Below, piece by piece: positions 19,324 through 27,060 of a stretch of DNA of 64,000 bases. Numbering within the stretch: the first letter of the stretch is position 1; each line of letters opens with the position of its first letter. Source of the stretch: Phycisphaerales bacterium (lineage in GTDB: Bacteria > Planctomycetota > Phycisphaerae > Phycisphaerales > UBA1924); contig JALHNL010000005.1 of the NCBI GenBank assembly GCA_022843545.1, forward strand, positions 1 to 64,000, in the 5' to 3' direction. The notes below the pieces were generated by a model. It was not told where the DNA came from. It made no database searches and worked only from the letters and a program-made list of their open reading frames with translations. The position numbers and the translations under genes are program-made.

Positions 19324-20592
19324 TCAGTTCTGCGGCGAAGGCTCGGAGCGCCTGGGCAGCACGTGGTAGAACCGCGCCAGCACCAGAGCCGAAAGGCCCA
19401 GCCCCACGAACGAGAGCACGGCGGAAAGGAACATCGACGCGCCGGGCAGATAAAACGGGGCCTCGGCTGAGATGAAGTAACTGAAGGCGGTCGCGCCCAT
19501 CACCGGACCGGCGATGAGGGCCACGTTGTTCAACGCGCCCAGAGCACCCTGCACCTCGCCCTGCTCGGTGGGCGGAATGGACCGGGTGATGATCGCCTGC
19601 GATGCGGGCCCGGCCACGCCGCCCAGTGAAGCAAACGCGACGATGGCGTAGATCATCCAGCCGTGGGGCGCGATGCCGTAGCCCACGTATGCGAAGATGC
19701 CCAGCCCAAGCCCGGCGAGCAGGGCGAGGGGTTCGCCGGTGCGCTTGATGATCCGGCCCGCGAGCCCGCCCTGCACGACGGCCGCGCCGATGCCGACGAT
19801 GGTGAGCGAGAACCCGGTGGCGAGTTCGTCCCAGCCGTAGCGATGGTTGGTGTAGAGCACCCAGGTGGAGTGAAGGGCGAACTGGGCGAGATTGATGAAG
19901 AAGAGCGCGGCGCCCAGGCCCATCACGATCGGGTAACGGGTGAGGTGGACGAAGACCGCGAGCGGGTTGGCGCGCTTGAGCGAGAAGGGGCGGCGTTTGT
20001 CGGGCGGGAGCGACTCGGGGAGGACGAACCAGCCGTAGGCGAAGTTGATGAGTGTGAGCACGCCCGCGCCCCAGAAGGGCAGGCGGATGTCGATGCTGCC
20101 CAGCCAGCCGCCCAGCAGGGGCCCGATGACGAATCCCAGACCGAAAGCCGCGCCGAGCATCCCGAACCCGGCGGCCCGCTCCTTGGGCGGGGTGACGTCG
20201 GCGACGTAGGCATTGCAGGCAGCGATGCTGGCGCCCGAGACGCCGTTGAGGGCGCGGGTGATGAAGAGAACGAGCAGCGTGGGCGCCAGCGCGCTGGCGA
20301 AGTAGTCCAGCGCCGAGCCCAGAAGCGAGATGAGGATCACCGGGCGTCGACCGAAGCGATCCGAGAGCGAGCCGAGGATCGGCGAGAAGACGAACTGGAA
20401 GATGGCGTAGGTCGCCATCAACCAGCCGAAGTAGGGCGCGGCCATCGCGGTGAGCTTGGCGGGCTCGGTGCCGGGCGGGACGTGGAGCAGTTGTTCAACC
20501 AGGTGCGGGCCGACGGGGATGAGCAGGCCAAAGCCCAGCACTTCCAGCAGCACCGTGAAGAAGATGAACCGCACCGCGGGCTTGTGCTGCAT
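19324..20592 (-). CDS. MFS drug exporter, TetA-like (DHA1 family)
   Basis: 422 aa with 12 predicted membrane segments. Motif A between helices 2 and 3 is GSLSDRFGRRPVILIS. RALNGVSGASIAACNAYVAD (helix 4) and GFGMLGAAFGLGFVIGPLLG (helix 5, motif C antiporter signature) are typical of tetracycline/H+ antiporters and their multidrug relatives. The gene probably encodes a proton-driven exporter in the inner membrane; the substrate cannot be read from sequence, and no tetR-like regulator is adjacent. The protein begins MQHKPAVRFIF at ATG 20592. Confidence 0.9.
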   Translation of the reverse strand: MQHKPAVRFIFFTVLLEVLGFGLLIPVGPHLVEQLLHVPPGTEPAKLTAMAAPYFGWLMATYAIFQFVFSPILGSLSDRFGRRPVILISLLGSALDYFASALAPTLLVLFITRALNGVSGASIAACNAYVADVTPPKERAAGFGMLGAAFGLGFVIGPLLGGWLGSIDIRLPFWGAGVLTLINFAYGWFVLPESLPPDKRRPFSLKRANPLAVFVHLTRYPIVMGLGAALFFINLAQFALHSTWVLYTNHRYGWDELATGFSLTIVGIGAAVVQGGLAGRIIKRTGEPLALLAGLGLGIFAYVGYGIAPHGWMIYAIVAFASLGGVAGPASQAIITRSIPPTEQGEVQGALGALNNVALIAGPVMGATAFSYFISAEAPFYLPGASMFLSAVLSFVGLGLSALVLARFYHVLPRRSEPSPQN

Positions 20593-20652
20593 GAGGGCAG
20601 TCTACGGGCGGGCGAGTCGCGCCGCGCGGACGCAGCCACCCCCTGAACCCGG

Positions 20653-22686
20653 CTACTCGGGGTGCGCCTGCTGGTCTTCACTGGGCGGCGGGGAGGCGGG
20701 CACGCCCAAGTAGGCGAGCGCGCGGTCCATGGTCCGGCGGACGATGGGCCCGGCGGAGTACGCGCCGTAGTGCTGTCGCTTCTCGACCGCGCTGGGGCCC
20801 GGGTCCTCGACCACCACCACGCACACCAGTCGCGGCTCTTCGACCGGGCCGCCCGCGATGAACGTGGGGAAGTACTGCCCGCGGAAGTACCCGTCGCTGC
20901 CCTTGGGACGACGCTTGCCCTGCGGCGGGTCGCTCATCGGGGCGTCGGGCGTGCCCGACTTGCCGAAGAGTTCGTAGCGCCAGTCCTTCTCGGGCGGGTC
21001 GCGGAGGGCCAGACGCTTGTCAAGGTTGTGCGTGACGCCGCGGAGCGTTTCGCGGACCAGGAGCGCGGTGTCGGGCGAAACCGCCCGGCGGATCACCCTC
21101 TCTCGCGACCGGGATTCCACCGCGGTCAGGTGAACATCGGGGAGCGTCCCGGCCTCGTCGGCGTTGCGGCAGAACGCGCTGAAAGCGCGGGCCATCTGCA
21201 AGGGCGTGACGCTGATCTCGTGCCCGAAGGCGACGGACGTCTGGGTGTACTTGCTCCAGGCCTTGGGGCTGGTGACGCGCCCGGGCGACTCGGACTTGAA
21301 GCCCAGGTCCGTCCGCGAGCCGAAGCCGAAGGCCAGGACCGCGTCGCGCATCTGCTTGGCGTCCATGCGGCTGGTGACCTTGACCATGCCGATGTTGGAC
21401 GAGTTCACCAGCACATCGCGCCAGGACATGCTGCCGCGCTTCACCACGTCGCGGATGGTGCGGCCGTACGGCGTGGTCCAGACGCCCTCTTCGGTGTCGA
21501 TGGTGTCGCTCGGGGCGACGAGGCCCAAGTCGGTGGCGGCGGCCCACATGAAGCACTTGAAGGTCGAGCCGGGCTCGTAGATGTCGGTGACGCAGCGGTT
21601 GCGGCCCAGCGCCGGGTGGCGGGCCCGCTCGGGGTCGGGCGGGATGACGCGGTAGCGCGGCCCGCCGCGCTTGTCCTTGGGGATGATCGTCATCCAGTCA
21701 TAATCCACGACGCCGCGGACATCGCGGATGAGGTCGGCCATCGCGAGCACCTCGCCGGTGCGCGGGTCCATGAGCACGGCCCGCCCGCCCTGGGCGTCCA
21801 CGTCGGCCAGCCCGCGCTCCATCTCCTGGATGAGGATGCGCTGGAGCTCAAGGTCGATGGCGAGGCGGACATCCTGCCCGCGCTTGGGCGGCTCGTAACC
21901 CTCGGGCTCCACCCACAGCGGCTGGCCGCGGGCGTCGCGTACGAAGCGGAACAGGCCCGACTCGGGCTTGACGGTGTCCTCGAACATCCGCTCGGCGGCG
22001 ATGAGGCCCAGGCCGTCGAAGCCCACCTTGCCCACGAGCATGGCGACCAGACTGTCGCTGGTCATCTCACGCACCGGACGGATCTCCAGATGAACGCCCT
22101 TGACCGTCAGCCGTTTGACGGCGTCGATGGTGGCGTCGTCCAGAATGTTCGACATGGGCAGGAAGCGGGAAAGGGCGGGGCCGCTCCTCTCTTCGCGCGA
22201 GCCGGGCTTGGGCGAGTAGAACTGCGCCTGCCACTTGCGGGCCTCGTTGGCGGCGATGCGGTCCATGACCTCCTTGCGGACTTCCTCAAACGTGAGGCCC
22301 AGCGCGCGGGCGGTCTGGTCGATCGCGGTGCCCATGTCGGTGTTCTTGGCGAACTCGACGGGATCGATGAAGGCGCGATAGCCGAAGCGCGACGCCGCGA
22401 GGATGCGACCGGCGCGGTCGAGGATGTCGCCGCGGCGGCCGGGCTCAACCGCCTCGGTGACGCGGTCGCCCATGAGCGCCAGCAGCGGCGCGGGGGGCGC
22501 GGCCTGGAGCTGCACCACCCGTCCCAGCAGGATCACGAGCATCACGCTGAGGCCCGCGAAGACGAAGAGCGTCAGCCGGTCGATCCGTGCGCCGGTTTGG
22601 GCGCCGGTCTGGGCGCCGCCTGCCTGTGACGATGAGCCGAACATGGGCGAGTCCTGGGGGAGTTTCGAGGCTGAGGAGCCGGTCAT
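20653..22686 (-). CDS. ftsI: Peptidoglycan D,D-transpeptidase FtsI (PBP2/PBP3-like)
   Basis: 677 aa. This class B penicillin-binding protein crosslinks septal peptidoglycan. One membrane anchor covers about 35-56, followed by the PBP dimerisation domain with GDILDRAGRILA. The transpeptidase has all three motifs: SxxK in EPGSTFKCFMWAA (Ser about 374), SxN in NSSNIGM (about 429) and KSG in FGKSGTPDAP (about 575; KSG replaces KTG). The start overlaps the stop of the upstream ftsL-like gene by 4 bp (ATGA at 22683-22686). murE, which usually follows, is absent: the next gene is an MFS exporter. Confidence 0.95.
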   Translation of the reverse strand: MTGSSASKLPQDSPMFGSSSQAGGAQTGAQTGARIDRLTLFVFAGLSVMLVILLGRVVQLQAAPPAPLLALMGDRVTEAVEPGRRGDILDRAGRILAASRFGYRAFIDPVEFAKNTDMGTAIDQTARALGLTFEEVRKEVMDRIAANEARKWQAQFYSPKPGSREERSGPALSRFLPMSNILDDATIDAVKRLTVKGVHLEIRPVREMTSDSLVAMLVGKVGFDGLGLIAAERMFEDTVKPESGLFRFVRDARGQPLWVEPEGYEPPKRGQDVRLAIDLELQRILIQEMERGLADVDAQGGRAVLMDPRTGEVLAMADLIRDVRGVVDYDWMTIIPKDKRGGPRYRVIPPDPERARHPALGRNRCVTDIYEPGSTFKCFMWAAATDLGLVAPSDTIDTEEGVWTTPYGRTIRDVVKRGSMSWRDVLVNSSNIGMVKVTSRMDAKQMRDAVLAFGFGSRTDLGFKSESPGRVTSPKAWSKYTQTSVAFGHEISVTPLQMARAFSAFCRNADEAGTLPDVHLTAVESRSRERVIRRAVSPDTALLVRETLRGVTHNLDKRLALRDPPEKDWRYELFGKSGTPDAPMSDPPQGKRRPKGSDGYFRGQYFPTFIAGGPVEEPRLVCVVVVEDPGPSAVEKRQHYGAYSAGPIVRRTMDRALAYLGVPASPPPSEDQQAHPE

Positions 22687-22991
22687 TCCTCGGGCGCGGG
22701 GGGCACGACCACGATGGCGGTATCGCTCGCGGGGCGCGCGGGGAGCAACTCGGGGTCAACGCCCAGCGGGCGCATCGGGCCGAGGTTGCCCGCCAGTTGC
22801 ACCACGCGCTGGGGCGTGATGGCCTGGGCGATGTCGACGCGGACGCGGAGCAGGTCCTGGTCCATCCGGGCCATGTTCTTGTGAACGACGGCCAGATCAT
22901 GAACGACCCGCAGGCGCTGCTGGCGGAGAGCCAGCAGGCCGCAGGCGGTGAGACCGATGACCAGGATGAGGAACGCGAGTTTGGACCGCAC
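22683..22991 (-). CDS. FtsL-like small division protein
   Basis: 102 aa. A short cytoplasmic stub, one membrane helix (about 5-22, LAFLILVIGLTACGLLAL), then a helical segment rich in heptad-like leucine/valine (RLRVVHDLAVVHKNMARM) and a Pro-rich tail. Size, topology and position between rsmH and ftsI match FtsL, a divisome coiled-coil partner of FtsB/FtsQ; sequence identity in FtsL is always weak. The start is GTG at 22991 with AAAGG upstream, and the end is coupled to ftsI by ATGA. The call relies mainly on synteny. Confidence 0.7.
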   Translation of the reverse strand: MRSKLAFLILVIGLTACGLLALRQQRLRVVHDLAVVHKNMARMDQDLLRVRVDIAQAITPQRVVQLAGNLGPMRPLGVDPELLPARPASDTAIVVVPPAPEE

Positions 22992-23077
22992 AGGAGCCGC
23001 CTTTCCGTGGCGATGCGGGTGTGGACCGGAGGGGGCGGCTCCGCCTTCCCCATCCGAAAGAGAGACGCGATGTGTGA

Positions 23078-24247
23078 TTACTTGGCGGGGACCTTCAGGA
23101 CCATGCCGACCTGCAGGTCCTCGGGCTCGTCGAGCTTGTCCTTGTTGGCCGAGAGCAGTTCGCGCCAGCGCTTGCTGTCGCCCATCGTGCGGGCGGCGAT
23201 CTGCATCAGGGTGTCGCCCGACTTAACCGTGTAGGTCTTGGGGCGGACCGGCGCGGGCTTGTCGGCCTGGACGGGGCGATCGGACTTGGGGGCCTGATCA
23301 GAGCCGCCAACGGTGTCGGTGGCGGAGAGCGGGGCGCCCAGCACGGCGCGATTCGGGACGACGGGCTGATCGCCGTCAGTGACGCGCGTGGGACGGGACG
23401 AGCCGGGGGTGAGCGAGGGCGAAGACGGACGCGTGGGGTTCGAGGGCGAAGTCTGGGAGCCGGCGGGCGGGGTGCGGCCCAGCAGCACGTCCTTGGAGGG
23501 GATCCGCAGCGTGACGCCCACGCGGACCGAGTCGCCCTTCACGCGCGACTCGTTGTACTTGGCCAGTTCCTTCCACAGCGAGGGGTCGTTGTAGTACTGC
23601 TTGGCGATGGAGTAGAGCGTCTGCCCGGCCTGCACGGGGTGCATCTTGTCGGCCGGGGCGGCCGCGGGGGCCGACGCCGGAGCCGAAGCGATGCCCGAGG
23701 GGTCCTGACCCGCGGTCGGATCAACCGGGGTCTGCGAAAGGCGGTTGATCCGGTCGGTCAGATCGGACAGCTCCGTGCCCGACGCGGGCAGGCCGACCGG
23801 GGACGCGGGGTCCACGGCGGCGGTCATCGAGCGGCGAGGCTCGCCCATCACGATGGGCTCGACGGTCATGCCGCCATGCGAGTCGGCGATGGTGACGGTG
23901 CCGCGCCCGGGCTCGGCGGGCACAGGGGTGCTGCCCGTGAGGGCCGGCTCGCGCGGGGCCATGGGGTCAATCAGGGCGGTGGTGGGCTGGCTGGTGGGCT
24001 CGGTCGGAGCGATGACCACCTCCGCGCCTCCGCCACCCTGCGGGCGGCGAGCCTTGGAGAAATGATCGCCGACCAGAAGGCCGACGACGAGGAGGACGGA
24101 GAAACCGAGGATGATGGCCAGCTTGTGTTCGCGCGTCACAGCGTCGTCCTTGACCCTTCGGCGGGGCGAACCGGGGTTCGGATTCGAGGTGGACGCGTCC
24201 GATGCGTCACGCTCGCCCGGGAGAACCCTGCGCCGATTGCGGGACAC
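23078..24247 (-). CDS. Membrane-anchored double-LysM protein in the division cluster
   Basis: 389 aa. One membrane helix covers about 41-60, then a long Pro/Ser/Thr linker. There are two LysM peptidoglycan-binding repeats at about 203-250 (HPVQAGQTLYSIAKQYYND) and 338-387 (TYTVKSGDTLMQIAARTMGD). No enzymatic domain is present, so the role is probably anchoring or recognition of peptidoglycan at the division site, by inference from its place between rsmH and ftsL. The start is GTG at 24247; an alternative GTG at 24139 (VTREHKLAIIL) has AAGGAC just upstream and puts the helix near the N-terminus, and it may be the true start. Confidence 0.85.
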   Translation of the reverse strand: MSRNRRRVLPGERDASDASTSNPNPGSPRRRVKDDAVTREHKLAIILGFSVLLVVGLLVGDHFSKARRPQGGGGAEVVIAPTEPTSQPTTALIDPMAPREPALTGSTPVPAEPGRGTVTIADSHGGMTVEPIVMGEPRRSMTAAVDPASPVGLPASGTELSDLTDRINRLSQTPVDPTAGQDPSGIASAPASAPAAAPADKMHPVQAGQTLYSIAKQYYNDPSLWKELAKYNESRVKGDSVRVGVTLRIPSKDVLLGRTPPAGSQTSPSNPTRPSSPSLTPGSSRPTRVTDGDQPVVPNRAVLGAPLSATDTVGGSDQAPKSDRPVQADKPAPVRPKTYTVKSGDTLMQIAARTMGDSKRWRELLSANKDKLDEPEDLQVGMVLKVPAK

Positions 24248-24343
24248 GATAGATATCGGATGTTGGCCGCTTCAAGCCGTCCAAATAATGGGGCGGGGCT
24301 TGCGACAGGTTTTTCAGATCGCGCCGTTCGGAAGGCAATCGAC

Positions 24344-25258
24344 TCACCGAAGCCGAACCGCACGCAACTTCGCCGACCGGGAGCGCGGGTTGGAGGACTG
24401 CTCAGCCTCGGAGGACCGCACGATTTCGGGGGTCAGATCATCGGCCCGACCGGCGGCGACCAGCCCGCCCATCGCCTGCTTCACCAGTCGGTCTTCCAGC
24501 GAATGGAACGAGATGATCGCGACCCGGCAGCCCGGGGCCAACCACGGCGGCGCGGTCGCCCGCCCGTGGGCCGCGTCCACCACCGCATCGAGCAGCGCGG
24601 AGAGGTTGCCCAGCTCGTCGTTGACCGCGATCCGGAGAGCCTGGAATGTCCGCGTCGCCGGGTCGATGGTCCGCTCGCGGTTGCCCGCGGAGGCGTAGGC
24701 GGCGCGGCAGATGTCGGCGAGCTGGGTGGTCGTGGTGATGGGCCCACGGCCGCGAGCCTGGTTGATCCGCCGGGCGATCAGGCGGGCGAGGCGATCCTCG
24801 CCGAAGTCGCGGATGATCCGCTCGAGGTCGGCTTCGGGCCAGGAGGCGACGATCTGGGCGGCGGTGAGCGGCCCGCGCGGGTCCAGCCGCATGTCCAGCG
24901 GGCCTTCGCGCGAGAACGACAGCCCCCGGTTCGGGTCGTCGACCTGGGTCGAGGCGAAGCCGAGATCGGCCAGGACCATGTTCGCTCGCAGCCCGTGCTG
25001 CGCCAGGGCGTAGGGCATGGCGGCGAAGTTGCCCGGGGCTTGGACCACGCGCACGGCGGGCGTCTGCTGCTGAACGTGAGCCGCGGCGTGGGCGAGGTTG
25101 CCCGGGTCAAGATCGGCGAGCACCACGGCGCCCGAGCCCATCGCCCGCCCCACCGCCGCGGCGTGGCCGCCCAGACCGGCGGTGCCGTCGGCGTAGACCT
25201 CGCCCGGGGCGGGGGCGAGCAGGGCGAGAACCTCATTGAGGAGGACGGGGATGTGCAC
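24344..25258 (-). CDS. rsmH: 16S rRNA (cytosine1402-N4)-methyltransferase RsmH (MraW)
   Basis: 304 aa. It methylates N4 of C1402 in the 16S rRNA decoding site with S-adenosylmethionine. The start HIPVLLNEVLALL, the SAM loop DGTAGLGGHAAAV, DLGFASTQVDD, GPLDMRLDP and the C-terminal ISFHSLEDRLVK are all diagnostic. The start is GTG at 25258 (MHIPVLLN). It opens the short division cluster; mraZ, usually upstream, is missing and the rpsG terminator lies there instead. Confidence 0.97.
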   Translation of the reverse strand: MHIPVLLNEVLALLAPAPGEVYADGTAGLGGHAAAVGRAMGSGAVVLADLDPGNLAHAAAHVQQQTPAVRVVQAPGNFAAMPYALAQHGLRANMVLADLGFASTQVDDPNRGLSFSREGPLDMRLDPRGPLTAAQIVASWPEADLERIIRDFGEDRLARLIARRINQARGRGPITTTTQLADICRAAYASAGNRERTIDPATRTFQALRIAVNDELGNLSALLDAVVDAAHGRATAPPWLAPGCRVAIISFHSLEDRLVKQAMGGLVAAGRADDLTPEIVRSSEAEQSSNPRSRSAKLRAVRLR

Positions 25259-25292
25259 GGTTCAGCGTAGACGGGGCGAGCGGGGGCGAAGG

Positions 25293-25326
25293 AAAAAGCA
25301 CAAGGCCCCGGATGACCGGGGCCTTG
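25293..25326 (-). terminator. Intrinsic terminator after rpsG
   Basis: An 11-bp perfect stem CAAGGCCCCGG/CCGGGGCCTTG (25301-25311 with 25316-25326, loop ATGA) is followed on the minus strand by TGCTTTTTCC. It ends the rpsL-rpsG transcript, so fusA is not cotranscribed here. Confidence 0.93.
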
Positions 25327-25353
25327 CGTGTGAGTCGTGGTGATGAACGGCGA

Positions 25354-25848
25354 TCAGGCGAAGTGGGCGAAGGCCTTGTTGGCTTCGGCCATGCGGTGGG
25401 TCTGGTCGCGGACGCCCATCGCCTTGCCTTCGCCCTTGGCGGCGTTGTAGAGCTCGTCGGCGAGACGGGCGGCCATGGGGCGGCCCTTGTCGCCGCGGGC
25501 GGCATCGATGATCCAGCGGAAGGCGAGGCTCTGCTGGCGCTTGGGCTTCACGGGCAGGGGCACCTGATAGTTGGCGCCGCCGATGCGCTTGGAGCGGACT
25601 TCGACGAAGGGCTTGACCTTGTCCACCGCCATCTGGAAGACCGCGAGGGGCTCCTTGGGGGCGTTGGGGTCGGTCTCCTTCGAGAGCTTCTGGGCGATGA
25701 TGTCCAGCGCGTCATAGATGATGCGCTGAGCGGTGGCCTTCTGCCCGCGCTCCATCACGCAGTTGATGAACTTGGACAGGACCAGGTCGTTGAAGCGGGG
25801 GTCAGGACGGAGCTGAACGGCCGACTTGGTATAAGACTTCGCACCCAT
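25354..25848 (-). CDS. rpsG: 30S ribosomal protein S7
   Basis: 164 aa. S7 organises the 3' major domain of 16S rRNA and contacts the exit-site tRNA. Family landmarks are DPRFNDLVLSKFINCVMERG, the variable hairpin RSKRIGGANYQVPLPVKPKR, RWIIDAARG and HRMAEANKAFAHF at the end. A strong AGGAGA lies 8 nt before the ATG. It is slightly longer than the E. coli protein. It is downstream of rpsL across a gap of 170 bp that holds a heptanucleotide repeat tract, and is followed by a strong terminator. Confidence 0.98.
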   Translation of the reverse strand: MGAKSYTKSAVQLRPDPRFNDLVLSKFINCVMERGQKATAQRIIYDALDIIAQKLSKETDPNAPKEPLAVFQMAVDKVKPFVEVRSKRIGGANYQVPLPVKPKRQQSLAFRWIIDAARGDKGRPMAARLADELYNAAKGEGKAMGVRDQTHRMAEANKAFAHFA

Positions 25849-25942
25849 CTGAGAATCTCCTGCGTGATTGACGCGGGCCTCTGGGGCGTCTCGGAAGGCT
25901 TACGCGGCCGACCGATTCGACACGACAGACCCGGAAGAAGAC

Positions 25943-26015
25943 GTGAGGCTTGAGGCGTGAGACGTGACGCGGAAGAGAGCGAACCGATTCGCGATTCGCC
26001 ACTCGCGATTCGCGG
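25943..26015. repeat. Heptanucleotide repeats in the rpsL-rpsG gap
   Basis: Units in 7-bp steps: GTGAGGC-TTGAGGC-GTGAGAC-GTGACGC near 25943-25970, then GATTCGC-GATTCGC-CACTCGC-GATTCGC at 25986-26013. The unit sequence differs from the tracts at 6.3 kb, but the 7-bp period and the intergenic position are the same. There is no coding capacity. Confidence 0.65.
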
Positions 26016-26018
26016 CTC

Positions 26019-26405
26019 TTAGGACGCGCCGCCGGACTTCTGGACCTTGGCGCCGTACTTGGACCGGCCCTGCTTGCGCTTCTCGACGCCGAGGCAGTCG
26101 AGGGTGCCGCGGACGATGTGGTAGCGCACACCCGGGAGGTCACGCACGCGGCCGCCGCGGACGAGGACGATCGAGTGCTCCTGCAAGTTGTGGCCTTCGC
26201 CGCCGATGTAGGCGGTGACTTCCTTGCCGTTGGAGAGGCGGACGCGGGCGACCTTGCGGAGAGCCGAGTTGGGCTTCTTGGGGGTCTGCGTGCGGACGAT
26301 CAGGCAGACGCCGCGCTTCTGCGGGGCTTCGGCCAAGTCGCGAGACTTGGACTTGGCGCGGGGGGTCTTGCGGGGCTTGCGAACCAGCTGATTGATCGTC
26401 GGCAT
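26019..26405 (-). CDS. rpsL: 30S ribosomal protein S12
   Basis: 128 aa. S12 sits at the decoding centre. It starts [13 protein letters not shown]; the universal segments [17 protein letters not shown] and [17 protein letters not shown] are intact, with lysines at the positions whose substitution usually gives streptomycin resistance, so the allele looks sensitive. ATG at 26405 (GAGG upstream) is the conserved start; the frame runs on to 26531, but that part is leader. First gene of a two-gene str-type unit with rpsG. Confidence 0.98.
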   Translation of the reverse strand: MPTINQLVRKPRKTPRAKSKSRDLAEAPQKRGVCLIVRTQTPKKPNSALRKVARVRLSNGKEVTAYIGGEGHNLQEHSIVLVRGGRVRDLPGVRYHIVRGTLDCLGVEKRKQGRSKYGAKVQKSGGAS

Positions 26406-26545
26406 GGAATCCTCGTGTCGGCCGCGGTATGCGGGGCCACGATGATAGCCCGCCGTCAGGGTTGGGCAAGTGCCGAGGATGTCGGATAGGCCCCTGCGCG
26501 ATTCACAAAGCCGCCCGGAGCGGTAAGCCAACCCGAGCAGTCGCC

Positions 26546-26875
26546 TTACTCCGCCTTGCGGAGCGGCGTAGCCCGACCATACATCGAACGGTTGGGGCTC
26601 GGGGGCGCCGGCGGCTGGGCGGGAGGGGGCGTGGGGGTGGGCTGGAAGCGGATGGGCCCACCGCCGATCAACTGGTTGGCCGGGTTCGACGGGCTGGGCT
26701 GGGTCGGGGCGGATTGCGGGGAGGCTTGCCCGATGAGGGGGCCTGCGCTGGGCGGCGTCGCCGAGCGGACGGGCGCCGCGGGGGTGACTCGGGCTTCGCG
26801 CAGGGCGTCGATCCTTCGGTCAAGCTTGCCGAGAATCGAACGAACCTGATCAAGTGTGCGCGGTGATGTCGCCAT
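26546..26875 (-). CDS. Small Pro/Ala-rich protein, unknown function
   Basis: 109 aa. An N-terminal helical part ([20 protein letters not shown]) with regular hydrophobic spacing, then a disordered Pro-rich region and a basic end ([11 protein letters not shown]). GGGAGG lies 7 nt before the ATG at 26875, a strong argument that it is real. It is not recognised. It stands alone between rpsL and the VWA operon. Confidence 0.6.
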   Translation of the reverse strand: MATSPRTLDQVRSILGKLDRRIDALREARVTPAAPVRSATPPSAGPLIGQASPQSAPTQPSPSNPANQLIGGGPIRFQPTPTPPPAQPPAPPSPNRSMYGRATPLRKAE

Positions 26876-27060
26876 GAACAACCTCCCTGTCGCTCGGAGT
26901 TGGCGTATCGACCCGTAAGTCCCCCGGCTTGCGCGGTACACGCACGCGGGGTGAAAGTGGTTGTTGAGGCGTGCGGGTTGTGCGGGCTGTGCGGGCTCGG
27001 GCGTGCAGATAACCCCGCGCAAGCGGACGTGGGCTTGAACTTGGGGGCGCGGGCGCGAGC

